DNA of 64,000 nucleotides from positions 248,001 through 312,000 of the forward strand of contig JADJFV010000004.1 of NCBI GenBank assembly GCA_016708435.1, in the 5' to 3' direction. The stretch comes from Leptospiraceae bacterium (GTDB lineage: Bacteria; Spirochaetota; Leptospiria; Leptospirales; Leptospiraceae). Below, piece after piece: positions 54,130-62,862 of the stretch; position 1 is the first letter of the stretch; the number at the start of each line of letters is the position of its first letter. The position numbers and the translations under genes were made by a program. Below the pieces are notes generated by a model, which did not search any database, was not told the DNA's origin, and saw only the letters and a program-made list of their open reading frames with translations.

Positions 54130-54343
54130 TTAGCTCTTCCTTGGAAAGCATATCTGCCGCATAACTAAGAGCAGCGTAAATATCTGCGGCTTCTAGATGA
54201 GGATAGGATTCTAATATTTTTTGGATAGAATTCTTCTCGGATAGTTTACGCAATATCAATTCTATTGTGATTCGAGTTCCTTTAATAATTGGTTTTCCAA
54301 GCATTATTCCTGGATCAGATGTAATTCTAGTTCGATAGTCCAT
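54119..54343 (-). CDS. DUF433 antitoxin component
   Basis: 74 residues with the DUF433 pattern RITSDPGIMLGKPIIKGTRI and YPHLEAADIYAALSYAAD, a small DNA-binding HTH fold. It is the partner of the overlapping DUF5615 gene and likely the autorepressor. The start is the ATG at 54343. Confidence 0.85.
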   Translation of the reverse strand: MDYRTRITSDPGIMLGKPIIKGTRITIELILRKLSEKNSIQKILESYPHLEAADIYAALSYAADMLSKEELIAS

Positions 54344-54385
54344 GGCATAATCTTTGACTATTGGAACTGAATTGGCAAGTCATTT

Positions 54386-55157
54386 TTATTGCTCTAATCT
54401 TTTCAAAACCTGAAAAGTCCAATCTGTGATAACTTGCACGGATTCTCTTGCATTAGAAGTATTCAAAGAATTTTCTTTTAGAATGTTTTTGGAATATTGT
54501 TCATCGAATAGAATTGGTTCTCCAAAAATAATTTTTACTTTTTTCCCGACCCTCGGTAGTATGGCGCCTACCGGTAAAATTTTTTCCATACCGGAATGAT
54601 AGAAAGGTAGAACTATCGGGTTTGCGGCTAATAGTAAATGTGCGATTCCCTGGGTGAAATTATTTTGAATACCGAGTTCGGGTTTTCTATTTCTAGTTCC
54701 TTCTGGAAATATATGAACCCAGCCTCCTTCCTGCAAGAATCTTTTTTAAATATTCAAAACCTGGCTGATTGATTCCTGCGCCTCTTACAATAGGGACACA
54801 TTGCCCCTGGCTAAAAATAAAGCCTGTAAGTTTTTTACTGAAAAAGTTTTGTGCGTCAGTCGCAATGTATCTCTGTCGGACTATACTTATAGGAGCAGAG
54901 CAAGAAATTAAAAAAGGATCATCAAATAAAGAGTTGTGATTACTGAATGTTAAAAGTCCTCGATTATTTCGTGATTGCAGACTTTGTAAAATGTCTTCGT
55001 TTACAATTTCTATTTTGTTTAACACTTTCATGATAAACTTAGAAATGCCAATTACTGTATAGAGAAAAATGGGTGTATACCATTGCGGATCTGGATCCCA
55101 ATTCTTAAGAGAAATTGAAATTTTATCTTGTGTCTTTTTTATCTTTTTTCTAAACAT
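54386..55157 (-). pseudogene. Lysophospholipid acyltransferase, one-base frameshift in the middle
   Basis: The first frame (54693-55157) carries the HX4D motif in FSNHNSLFDDPFL, and the second (54386-54736) carries GGWVHIFPEGTRN. The joining point is a six-A run on the coding strand (54742-54747): removing one A gives EYLKRFLQEGGWVHIFPEG, the expected sequence of tafazzin-like acyltransferases. The full protein is about 256 residues. It acylates lysophospholipids or lysophosphatidate at the membrane. The break is probably a sequencing error. A more divergent paralogue is at 17937-18761. Confidence 0.78.
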
Positions 55158-55245
55158 AGTTTTACTCTTTTGTATAGTATGATTAAATTAAGGTCTGTGA
55201 AAGACTTATACTGTCATTTCGAACATCGCTCAATGTAAGAATACA

Positions 55246-55391
55246 GTCACCTCGAACCAGCATTACCGGTGAGAGGTCTATTTTACAAATGTAGTTAAGA
55301 ATAAACTTTTACTATATTTGCAAGATAGACCTCTCACGGTTTTCCTGCCCTGCGCTATACGCGCCCTTCGCCTTCGCATGTTCGAGGTGAC
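55246..55391. repeat. Dispersed inverted-repeat element, copy 1
   Basis: 146 bp beginning gtcacctcgaac and ending gttcgaggtgac. Inside is a second inverted pair, gtgagaggtctatttta and its near-complement caagatagacctctcac. A close relative with the same outer and inner words, 141 bp, lies at 57719-57859. The shared ends and length suggest one mobile or amplified palindromic family (MITE/REP-like). It is in the 300-base gap between the acyltransferase and purM, which has no gene. Confidence 0.75.
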
Positions 55392-55457
55392 AGAGCAGAA
55401 AAATCCTTAAACTAAACTCATGCTAATTAATATACATTTATAAAATTTGCTCAATAC

Positions 55458-56492
55458 CTATATCATCTCCACTTCTTCATCTTTGCGGGAAATTACTTCT
55501 CCAATAACTTTTGCTGCTTCGCCAAGAGCGGATAATTCTTGTAATGCACTTGAAACTCTGTCCTTGGGGATAATCAGGATAAATCCTACGCCCATATTAA
55601 AAGTAGAATACATATCGCGCTCATCGAGGGAATGATCTTTTCTGATTTTGTTAAATACATAACTTTCTGGTAAATCTTTTTTGAGGATTCGTGCGGCGTG
55701 TTCTTTTTTGAGGATACGTGGTATATTCTCGTAAAACCCTCCGCCGGTGATATGAATCATTCCTTTTATTTCTTCTTTCAAAAGCAATTTCAAAATAGAT
55801 TCTACATAGATATGAGTTGGTTTCATAAGATAATCAGCTATAAAGGATAATGTCTCTTTGTCGCTTGGAAGCGCTCCGTTTTTCAAATAGAGTTTTCGGA
55901 GTAGGGAATAGCCATTGCTATGCGGACCACTCGATTCGATTCCGATGATTACATCTCCTACCTGGATATTTTTGCCGTCGATCATTTCTGATTTCTCAAC
56001 TGCTCCAACTGCAAATCCAGCTAGATCATATTCATCAGGTTTCATTGTGCCTGGATGCTCTGCTGTTTCACCGCCTACGAGTGCAGCGCCACAGAGTTTG
56101 CAACCTGCTACAATTCCAGAAACGATTTGTTCCATTTTCTTAATATCTAATTTTCCACAGGAAATATAGTCCAAAAAAAACATTGGACGAGCACCTGAGA
56201 CTAATAAGTCGTTGACGCTCATGGCTACTAAGTCAATTCCTATCGTATCGTGTTTGTCTAATAGTCTAGCGAGTTCTAATTTGGTTCCAACTCCATCTGT
56301 GCAGGATAATAAAATTGGCTCTTTGTAATTCTTTAAAAAGGAAACATCATAGGCAGCGGCAAATCCGCCTAATCCTCCAAGGACTCTTGCATTGTGAGTA
56401 GAGTGAACATTTTTTTTGATGGAATCTACAAAGCTTCTTCCTGCTTCTGTATCGACTCCTGCATCTTTATAAGTAATTGGATTATTTGACAT
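55458..56492 (-). CDS. purM: Phosphoribosylformylglycinamidine cyclo-ligase
   Basis: 344 residues. PurM makes aminoimidazole ribotide in purine synthesis, using ATP. Motifs include YKDAGVDTEAGRSFVD at the start, CTDGVGTKLELA, GIDLVAMSVNDLLVSGA, ALVGGETAEHPG and HITGGGFYENIPR. Length fits the family. It overlaps the end of murI by 11 nt, so the two are coupled. Confidence 0.95.
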   Translation of the reverse strand: MSNNPITYKDAGVDTEAGRSFVDSIKKNVHSTHNARVLGGLGGFAAAYDVSFLKNYKEPILLSCTDGVGTKLELARLLDKHDTIGIDLVAMSVNDLLVSGARPMFFLDYISCGKLDIKKMEQIVSGIVAGCKLCGAALVGGETAEHPGTMKPDEYDLAGFAVGAVEKSEMIDGKNIQVGDVIIGIESSGPHSNGYSLLRKLYLKNGALPSDKETLSFIADYLMKPTHIYVESILKLLLKEEIKGMIHITGGGFYENIPRILKKEHAARILKKDLPESYVFNKIRKDHSLDERDMYSTFNMGVGFILIIPKDRVSSALQELSALGEAAKVIGEVISRKDEEVEMI

Positions 56493-57261
56493 AGTTTCTC
56501 TCGTTTGTATTTTGATTGTTTAAATAATTGTAGGCGATTTCAAAGTCTTCTTCTCGTCCGCCGTTTAAAAATAAATCTAGTTTGCTTTCCCCTTCGATTG
56601 GGAGGGGAATGATTGTTCGCCGCACATGGTTTGCAGTTCCTTTATTGCCATCGTATAGCTTGACGTTTTTGTTCCAATCGTAAAAAAGAGATTTTACTAA
56701 AACGTAATGAGTGCAACCGAGCACAACAAGATCGATTTTTTCTTCCTCTAGATTTTTAAATATCGGTTGCAAATACTCTTTCGCTTTTTCAATATCTCCT
56801 GTATCTATAATAGTTGCAAGTCCATCACAGGGAATTGGTTTTAGAGTAGCGTGTTTTTCTAAAGATTTTCCAAGGCTCATGAATTTTTCTTCTTTTAAAG
56901 TAAGAGGAGTGGCAAGAACTGCAATTGTTTGGTCGGGATTTTCTAAGGCTGCGGGTTTAATGGCTGGCTCCATTCCGAAAATTGGAACAGAATATTTTTT
57001 TCGAAGCTTACTTATAGCGACTGACGTTGCGGTATTGCAAGCAACTACTATGGCGCTGACTCCATGTCCTAGGAAAAATTGGGAAATTTCATCTAAAAAT
57101 CCATATACTTGTTCTGGCGGCTTATTGCCATAAGGCGCATTCAAGAGATCTCCATAATAAATATAATCTGCCTCGGGGATTGTATTACTTAGTTCGCCTA
57201 ATACGGATAATCCGCCAAACCCTGAATCAGTTACACCAATTTTAATTCTTTCTCTTGCCAT
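56482..57261 (-). CDS. murI: Glutamate racemase
   Basis: About 259 residues from ATG 57261; a TTG at 57270 would add three residues. MurI makes D-glutamate for peptidoglycan. Catalytic cysteines are in VVACNTATSVA and VLGCTHYVL. DSGFGGLSVLGEL near the N-terminus completes the signature. It overlaps purM by 11 nt. Upstream lies the abnormal GC-rich tract at 57291-57343. Confidence 0.94.
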   Translation of the reverse strand: MARERIKIGVTDSGFGGLSVLGELSNTIPEADYIYYGDLLNAPYGNKPPEQVYGFLDEISQFFLGHGVSAIVVACNTATSVAISKLRKKYSVPIFGMEPAIKPAALENPDQTIAVLATPLTLKEEKFMSLGKSLEKHATLKPIPCDGLATIIDTGDIEKAKEYLQPIFKNLEEEKIDLVVLGCTHYVLVKSLFYDWNKNVKLYDGNKGTANHVRRTIIPLPIEGESKLDLFLNGGREEDFEIAYNYLNNQNTNERNYVK

Positions 57262-57266
57262 TAGGT

Positions 57267-57690
57267 TCAATATTTTCTGGGGAGTCGGAACGGAGGCCCC
57301 GGGCAGAAGCCCGGGCCCCGGGGGGGCGGGGGGGGGGGGGAGGTTTCCAATAGTTCAATCTTTGCAATATCTTTATATCGAAAGTCTATATAGACTTTTT
57401 CATGTAGAACATGAGGCATTTGTGCGTTCAAATCTGTAAGGGAATCGAGGCTTAAGTAAAGCCGAAGCGTTTCAGCTCTTCTTGTCACTTCCATTATTCT
57501 ATCTGGTTTTGTAGAAATTTCTTCTTCGGGGTTAATGGCTATATGCCCTATATAGCTAACACCATTTCGCAATAGAATTTTCACCGCAGTTATCTCCGGA
57601 CAAAGACGACAGTCGGCAGAGAGAGATAGATTTGTGATTTGAATTGTTAATAGAATTGTAAATAGATGAATCCATTTTAGGAATTGTTAG
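57267..57690 (-). pseudogene. Short secreted protein with damaged ends
   Basis: A continuous frame reads KWIHLFTILLTIQITNLSLS (signal-like), ADCRLCPEITAVKILLRNGV, then SYIGHIAINPEEE, and YIDFRYKDIAKIELLE. It begins near 57682 without an ATG, because the ATG at about 57682 is in another frame; a missing base would fix this. At the 3' end the frame enters the G/C tract and encodes PPPPPPRGPGFCPGPPF, which is not believable protein, so the true C-terminus is probably lost or replaced. It is an exported protein of unknown family with CxxC at the mature start. Confidence 0.45.
57291..57343. other. Abnormal G/C-only tract in an AT-rich genome
   Basis: About 53 bases that are almost pure G and C, including a G run of seven, a C, then fourteen G's. 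A small cccgggc/gcccggg hairpin around agaa precedes them. Nothing else in the window is remotely like it. It is read as polyproline in the overlapping gene. Sequencing or assembly artefact is most likely; a real G-quadruplex-forming insertion is the alternative. Confidence 0.8.
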
Positions 57691-57718
57691 TTTTATTTGT
57701 TCGTTCATATTTACTCCA

Positions 57719-57859
57719 GTCACCTCGAACAGTTTCACCGTGAGAGGTCTATTTGGCAAGCATAGTATAGATTAACCTATCGCTAAATTTGTCAAATAGA
57801 CCTCTCACCAATTTTTCCGCTATACGCTGCGCAATTCTCTCACGCAGGTTCGAGGTGAC
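57719..57859. repeat. Dispersed inverted-repeat element, copy 2
   Basis: 141 bp with the same outer words (gtcacctcgaac ... gttcgaggtgac) and inner words (gtgagaggtctattt ... caaatagacctctcac) as the copy at 55246-55391. The centres differ. It lies between the secreted-protein gene and the CrtC/AttH-like gene. The two copies flank purM and murI, 2.3 kb apart. Confidence 0.75.
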
Positions 57860-57863
57860 AGGG

Positions 57864-58916
57864 TTAATACCCCTTCATCTCCAAGTAGCCCTTAGCCGCT
57901 ACTGGCTTACCTTTGTATGTTCCCTTTGCTGTGACTGATCCTTCCCAATAGGAATTTCCTGTTGTAGAAAAGGCAATAAATTCTTGTTCGGGAAATCGCA
58001 TTTCAATTTCTAGGTTCAAGTCATTCGACTCAATTTTCCAGTTCGTTGGATAACGCTTATTAGTCTCTTTGCTCTTCCAAATAGTTTCTTTTGCATCCAG
58101 TTTAATTTCTTCTCTGGATTGAAAATGTTTTATTTCTCCGTTAGGCAATCGCAGTGTTCCAAATGTTTCGGAAGAATCTGATTTTGTCTTTCGGAAATTA
58201 AAAAGCATTAAGTCTGATCCATCTTCAAAGTTTAAACAAATCCAGTCCCAGGAATTTTCTTCTGATGCCAGAGTTTTTTTGGCGTCACGATTCTTATCCA
58301 AATCAGAAATTGGAATACTCCATTCATGATCCATCCAGGAAGTTCCAGAGGCTACTTCTAGTTTGCGCTCCCCGATTTTTAGATATCCCTTTGTGGTTAA
58401 CCTTGGAATAGAGTAATAATACGAATAGATATTTTTGTCTTGATTGCTTTTGATTGATAAACCTTTATCTCCATGCAGTAGAATTTCTTTTTTGGGAGCA
58501 GATAAATGAAGCTCTAGAGAAATATTTTCTTTTCTTGGATTGGCTGCGATTTTAAATTCTGATTCTCCTAAAATTTCAATTCTATAATCACCACTTCGTA
58601 TGAGTAAATCATTGTAAGCCGCAAGATTTCCAATCTTTCGTTCTATTGTCTGTGCTGTATAATGCTTTTTGTTTGAAATATCAGAAATCGCAAAATGAAC
58701 AGGAAAGATTTCTTCTTTTCCATTTAATTTGGCTTTAAAAAAACTTAGTTCATAACCCAGTTCCTTTCCGTCTTTTGTATTTAGATTTCCAATAAAATAA
58801 CACCACTCTAAAGCAAAGTCTTTGTGAAAAGTATGTTCTTTCGGAAATTCGATAGCAAGTAATTGGGAAAAAAGGGAAAAGCTATAAGCCAGAAGGATAA
58901 TACGGATTAGTTTCAA
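57864..58916 (-). CDS. CrtC/AttH-like lipocalin-type secreted protein
   Basis: 350 residues with a signal peptide (MKLIRIILLAYSFSLFSQLL). The mature protein resembles the hydroxyneurosporene synthase (CrtC)/AttH family, a double lipocalin-like fold: EWCYFIGNLNTKDGKELGYE early, GTSWMDHEWS in the middle (conserved D-H-E-W) and EGSVTAKGTYKGKPVAAKGY near the end. Members hydrate or modify lipid-like molecules, but secreted ones outside carotenoid pathways are uncharacterised. The fold is likely; the function is unknown. Confidence 0.75.
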   Translation of the reverse strand: MKLIRIILLAYSFSLFSQLLAIEFPKEHTFHKDFALEWCYFIGNLNTKDGKELGYELSFFKAKLNGKEEIFPVHFAISDISNKKHYTAQTIERKIGNLAAYNDLLIRSGDYRIEILGESEFKIAANPRKENISLELHLSAPKKEILLHGDKGLSIKSNQDKNIYSYYYSIPRLTTKGYLKIGERKLEVASGTSWMDHEWSIPISDLDKNRDAKKTLASEENSWDWICLNFEDGSDLMLFNFRKTKSDSSETFGTLRLPNGEIKHFQSREEIKLDAKETIWKSKETNKRYPTNWKIESNDLNLEIEMRFPEQEFIAFSTTGNSYWEGSVTAKGTYKGKPVAAKGYLEMKGY

Positions 58917-58925
58917 ATTATCATT

Positions 58926-59024
58926 TTACCTGAGTCCTTTAGATTGTTTACTTTTGTATTCAGCCGATTTTTCTAGTGCAAGGTATTCTGATTCAGTGTA
59001 GAATTTGCGTGCTAAACTATCCAT
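58926..59024 (-). pseudogene. Uma2-family N-terminal remnant (32 aa)
   Basis: MDSLARKFYTESEYLALEKS followed by AEYKSKQSKGLR and a stop. The FYTESEYLALE word is how Uma2 (DUF820) endonuclease-like proteins begin, but the remaining 150 residues of that family are absent. It looks like the stump of a deleted gene. It might also be a complete tiny ORF. Confidence 0.4.
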
Positions 59025-59103
59025 AGGGTAAAAGTGGAACATAGATTTATAAAGTCAATTAATTTAAGATTGTAATTTTTTCGATTAAAAGTCATGTGTA
59101 AGT

Positions 59104-60162
59104 ATGAATATTAATTTATCTAAACCAATCCTAGTTACCGGCGGGAGCGGCTATATCGCATCCTGGGTTATCAAATATCTTTTAGAAGAAGGACATACAG
59201 TTCACACGACTGTTCGTGATAAGTCGAAGAAGGATAAGTATATTCATCTAGAAGAAATCGCAAACAACTCGAAAGGCAAATTAGTAGTATTTGAAGCAGA
59301 CTTAATGAAGAAAGATTCTTTCTTGGAGTCGATGCAAGACTGCGAGCTTGTGGTTCATATGGCGTCTCCTTTTTTTGTCGTAGGAATTAAAGATGCACAA
59401 AGAGATTTGGTTGATCCTGCGAAGGAAGGAACGGCTAATGTTCTTCATTCGGTTAACGCAACTCCCACTGTAAAGAGAGTGGTTCTTACTTCTAGCGTTG
59501 CCGCGATTCATGGGGATAATTGCGATATATCCAAAACAAAGGATAAGATTTTCACAGAAGAGTATTGGAATACAACTAGTTCCCTAACGCATAGTCCTTA
59601 TTCCTATTCCAAGACTGTTGCGGAGCAGGAAGCATGGAAGATTGCGAATGCTCAAAGTAGATGGGATTTACTCACGATTAACCCCGCTTTTGTATTAGGT
59701 CCTTCTCTTACTAAGAGAACCGATTCAACTAGTATCAATATGATGATTCAACTAGGTAATGGAACTTTTTCTTTCGGAGTTCCCGAACTCTGGTTTGGAA
59801 TTACAGACGTTCGAGATGTTGCCCGCGCTCATATTTTAGCAGGCTTTACTCCAACTGCAAAAGGCAGACATATCTCTTGCACAGACTCTTGTGAATTATA
59901 TACATTAGCCTCTCATCTTCGCGAACAATTCGGAGAAGCCTATCCATTTCCAAAATGGACTGTTCCTTTTTTTATGGTTTGGCTCTTTGGTCCTATTCTA
60001 GGTTTCAGTCATGAGTATGTAGAAAAAAATGTAGGTACCTCTGTTAAATACGATAATTCCTATACCACAAAAGATCTCGGATTGAATTTCACCAGCATCA
60101 AACAAACAGTATGCGATCACTTCGAGCAATTACTCCGCGATGGGATTATTAAGAGGAAATGA
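59104..60162 (+). CDS. NAD(P)-dependent epimerase/reductase (extended SDR)
   Basis: 352 residues, extended short-chain dehydrogenase. The N-terminal nucleotide motif is TGGSGYIASWVIKYLLEEG (residues about 12-30). The catalytic YSYSK is at about residues 163-167, with Ser in VVLTSSVAAI. It most resembles dihydroflavonol reductase/cinnamoyl-CoA reductase-like enzymes. These reduce or epimerise small ketone or sugar substrates; the actual one is unknown. It is followed 35 nt later by an HXXEE gene. Confidence 0.85.
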   Translation: MNINLSKPILVTGGSGYIASWVIKYLLEEGHTVHTTVRDKSKKDKYIHLEEIANNSKGKLVVFEADLMKKDSFLESMQDCELVVHMASPFFVVGIKDAQRDLVDPAKEGTANVLHSVNATPTVKRVVLTSSVAAIHGDNCDISKTKDKIFTEEYWNTTSSLTHSPYSYSKTVAEQEAWKIANAQSRWDLLTINPAFVLGPSLTKRTDSTSINMMIQLGNGTFSFGVPELWFGITDVRDVARAHILAGFTPTAKGRHISCTDSCELYTLASHLREQFGEAYPFPKWTVPFFMVWLFGPILGFSHEYVEKNVGTSVKYDNSYTTKDLGLNFTSIKQTVCDHFEQLLRDGIIKRK

Positions 60163-60197
60163 TTTGCTAAAAAGGGAGGAATTAAAAATTTAGCAAT

Positions 60198-60674
60198 ATG
60201 CATGAAGTTTTATTTTTAATGGCTTTTACTTTGCACAATATTGAAGAAGGAATCTGGCTTCCTGATTGGTCTAAATATGCAAAGAATTTTCATCCTCCTG
60301 TTAGTAGGAACGAATTTCATTTCGCATTATTAATTGTCACAGTATGTGGATACCTATTGACATTTATTTTTTCAATCTATGGAGAATTTTTTCCAATTAT
60401 CAAATATGCTTATTTAGGTTTTGTATTGATGATGTGTTTTAATTCTATATTTCCCCATTTATTAGCCACAATTGTTCTGAAAAAATATTCACCTGGAACG
60501 ATTACAGGATTGATGTTAAATTTGCCTTTCGGATCCTATATCATTTTTAACAAATACAACTCCTTGCTTGATTACGATAAATTACTAATTGGATTTGCTG
60601 TGGTAAGCGCAGTTACTATAACCTCTTTAAAGCCTCTATTTAAACTTGGAGCGAAATTAATAGATGAGTATTAA
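60198..60674 (+). CDS. HXXEE domain membrane protein
   Basis: 158 residues. The HNIEE motif near residue 18 defines the HXXEE family. Four hydrophobic helices follow, and the family's conserved region near a second His is seen in IFPHLLATIVLKKYSPGT. The function is unknown. A GGGAGG ribosome site lies upstream (60174-60179). It probably shares a transcript with the SDR gene. Confidence 0.78.
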   Translation: MHEVLFLMAFTLHNIEEGIWLPDWSKYAKNFHPPVSRNEFHFALLIVTVCGYLLTFIFSIYGEFFPIIKYAYLGFVLMMCFNSIFPHLLATIVLKKYSPGTITGLMLNLPFGSYIIFNKYNSLLDYDKLLIGFAVVSAVTITSLKPLFKLGAKLIDEY

Positions 60675-60824
60675 TACAGAAATCGTGGTTCCATTTTGAT
60701 TAAAATTGCCATTCACACTGATTCGGAATGTATCGTTTGCTACATTCACGCCACCGGCTTTTGTTCCCTGCAAAATATTGTTTATAAAACATATTGTAGT
60801 CGATCTATCCAATGTTGCATACCT

Positions 60825-61214
60825 ATGATTCCATTGGCTGGGAAGGATGCTAGATGGACTAGATTCAAAAATATCTCCATTGCAATTCTTATAATCCTTT
60901 TTTGCTTCACAGGTCTATTTGCAAAAGATACTACGTTAAAAAAGAAACAAACGAAATGGAGCGACTATCAAGGCTCAATGAATTGGCATAATGCAAAAGC
61001 AAAATGTGCAAGCGGTAAAATGCGATTACCTACAAGAGAAGAGTTCGACTTGGAATACAAGGAAAAGGGAACTGAGTCTTGGAAGAAAGACGGGAATTGG
61101 TATTGGACTTTGGAAGAATATTCTGAAGCTTCGGCACATTATTATGATGCAGAGACTGGCTATCCAGATTTTACTGATAAGACGGATATTATGCATGTGC
61201 GCTGTGTTAAATGA
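60825..61214 (+). CDS. Secreted DUF1566-like protein
   Basis: About 129 residues from ATG 60825. The frame is open from 60696, but that extension is not protein-like and would bury the signal peptide (FKNISIAILIILFCFTGLFA). The mature part reads WSDYQGSMNWHNAKAKC, KMRLPTREEFDLEY, GNWYWTLEEYS and HVRCVK, which matches the DUF1566 (Lcl-like) surface-protein pattern. It may bind surface glycans, as some family members do, but that is speculative. Confidence 0.68.
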   Translation: MIPLAGKDARWTRFKNISIAILIILFCFTGLFAKDTTLKKKQTKWSDYQGSMNWHNAKAKCASGKMRLPTREEFDLEYKEKGTESWKKDGNWYWTLEEYSEASAHYYDAETGYPDFTDKTDIMHVRCVK

Positions 61215-61313
61215 AGGCTGAATTCGACAAGCACACTATAATAGTCATTATACTCTGTAAAGACTTGAATAAATTAAATTGACAAACCAATAAAAGTCCT
61301 TTATGAAAATAGA

Positions 61314-62723
61314 ATGAAAACTCTATTCCTCTTCTTGATTCTATTTCAATTTAGCAATTGTGTGCTGCTAGATATCACAAGCAAACGAGAACTCATCCAA
61401 AAAAAAGAAATCTCAACTAGAGAGTATGAAACGGTCGAAGAAGAGTTTTTGCCGGAGGGAAATAAAAAAATAAATCAGGATTCTATTATCTTATCTGTGA
61501 AGAAAATTAAAATTACAAAGAAAATAAAAGAAACCAATTTTGATTCTACGTATTTTGTGAAGGAAGAACTATCTGATTCCTTTTATATAGTTGGAGGAAT
61601 TATTCCCTTTGTGGTAAAGGATAAAGATTTTTTGACCTATACAGCCATTGCGTTTTTTACTTTTGTTTATAGCTTTCCTGTTACAATTATTGATTGGGCA
61701 TCGCTTCCATTTAGGCTTCGAGCGTATGAAGAGAAAAAGTCGGAATCAGAAAAAATTGTTACTAACGAAGCTCGCGTAGAAATTAAAAATACTTCCGATA
61801 CACAAATAAAAATTCACAATAAAAATTTTCGATACAATAAGAATGAACTAACAATTGATTTTGAAAATTTAATCGGAACCTGGGCTATAGAAGATAATTT
61901 TTCCAAATACTTTTTACACTCTTATGATTTATATAAGATTATAAATTCCAATACTCTGGAAAAGAAAATTCCATTAGCAAATCTGATTACCACGGATGAG
62001 TTTTATAAAATTCTAATCGCTGATGCAAAGAAACGTCGGAGCCAACATCCTCTTATCCTTTCTTATTTTAGTTCAAGAGTCTGTGATCTTCGAATTGACT
62101 CGATTGTTAATCCATCCGAAATAGATAAGTCGATTCAAAAATTTAAAACAGATTTTACAAAGATGAGAAAGCATTGTGCATTTTTAATTTTAAAATCAGG
62201 AAGTAGAACAGACCTATATAGTTTTTCAAAATTAAAAGAATTTATAAGTATGAAAATTGAGGATAGCGAAGAACTATCAACTGAACTGAATAAACCGAAT
62301 CATTCATTCGATCGAAATAAAATACTTCTACTGGCTTCCAAGAAAATAAATTATTCTCTTTCCTTTGGAGATGATTATTCGGTAGTGCAAGATTTAATTC
62401 ATTCTGGATTTGATTTGAATTATCGAAAAGATTCTTCTTTTTCTCCGCTTAATTCGATAGTTCGCACGGGCAATTATGAACTAGCAAAATACTTAATCGA
62501 AAATGGAGCAGATGTAAATAATGCAGGAGAAGATAATTCAGCTAATACACCACTCTATGAAGCAATTATTCAAAATCATTTGCAGTTGGTAAAGCTACTG
62601 GTAGAAAAAGGAGCGAATGTAAATCATCAAAACTCACTGAACATTTCCTATCTAGAATTTTGCGAAACATACAATGTAGATTTAGAGATTCGAGAATATT
62701 TAAAATCAAAAGGAGCTAGGTGA
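61314..62723 (+). CDS. Ankyrin-repeat lipoprotein
   Basis: 469 residues with signal peptide and lipobox QFSNC (Cys about residue 16). A hydrophobic hairpin lies at about residues 98-145 (FLTYTAIAFFTFVYSFPVTI). The C-terminal 120 residues are ankyrin repeats: FSPLNSIVRTGNYELAKYLI, NGADVNNAG, TPLYEAIIQNHLQLVKLLVE, GANVNHQNS. The middle has no known domain. An exported protein-binding lipoprotein is the natural reading. The gene is monocistronic. Confidence 0.8.
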   Translation: MKTLFLFLILFQFSNCVLLDITSKRELIQKKEISTREYETVEEEFLPEGNKKINQDSIILSVKKIKITKKIKETNFDSTYFVKEELSDSFYIVGGIIPFVVKDKDFLTYTAIAFFTFVYSFPVTIIDWASLPFRLRAYEEKKSESEKIVTNEARVEIKNTSDTQIKIHNKNFRYNKNELTIDFENLIGTWAIEDNFSKYFLHSYDLYKIINSNTLEKKIPLANLITTDEFYKILIADAKKRRSQHPLILSYFSSRVCDLRIDSIVNPSEIDKSIQKFKTDFTKMRKHCAFLILKSGSRTDLYSFSKLKEFISMKIEDSEELSTELNKPNHSFDRNKILLLASKKINYSLSFGDDYSVVQDLIHSGFDLNYRKDSSFSPLNSIVRTGNYELAKYLIENGADVNNAGEDNSANTPLYEAIIQNHLQLVKLLVEKGANVNHQNSLNISYLEFCETYNVDLEIREYLKSKGAR

Positions 62724-62862
62724 GTTAAAAGGTAGAAGTAAAACTGAGATGCAATTCAATCAGAAAGACACAAGAAAGAAAATTGCCAAAAATATATTTC
62801 CTAAAAAATGGTAAGAAATCAATACAAATGTATTTTTAAAACTATTACTAGGAGAAAATTAA

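Noticed and set aside
57267..57343. Polyproline tail of a secreted protein
   Set aside because: It comes entirely from the abnormal G/C tract and is probably not genuine coding sequence.
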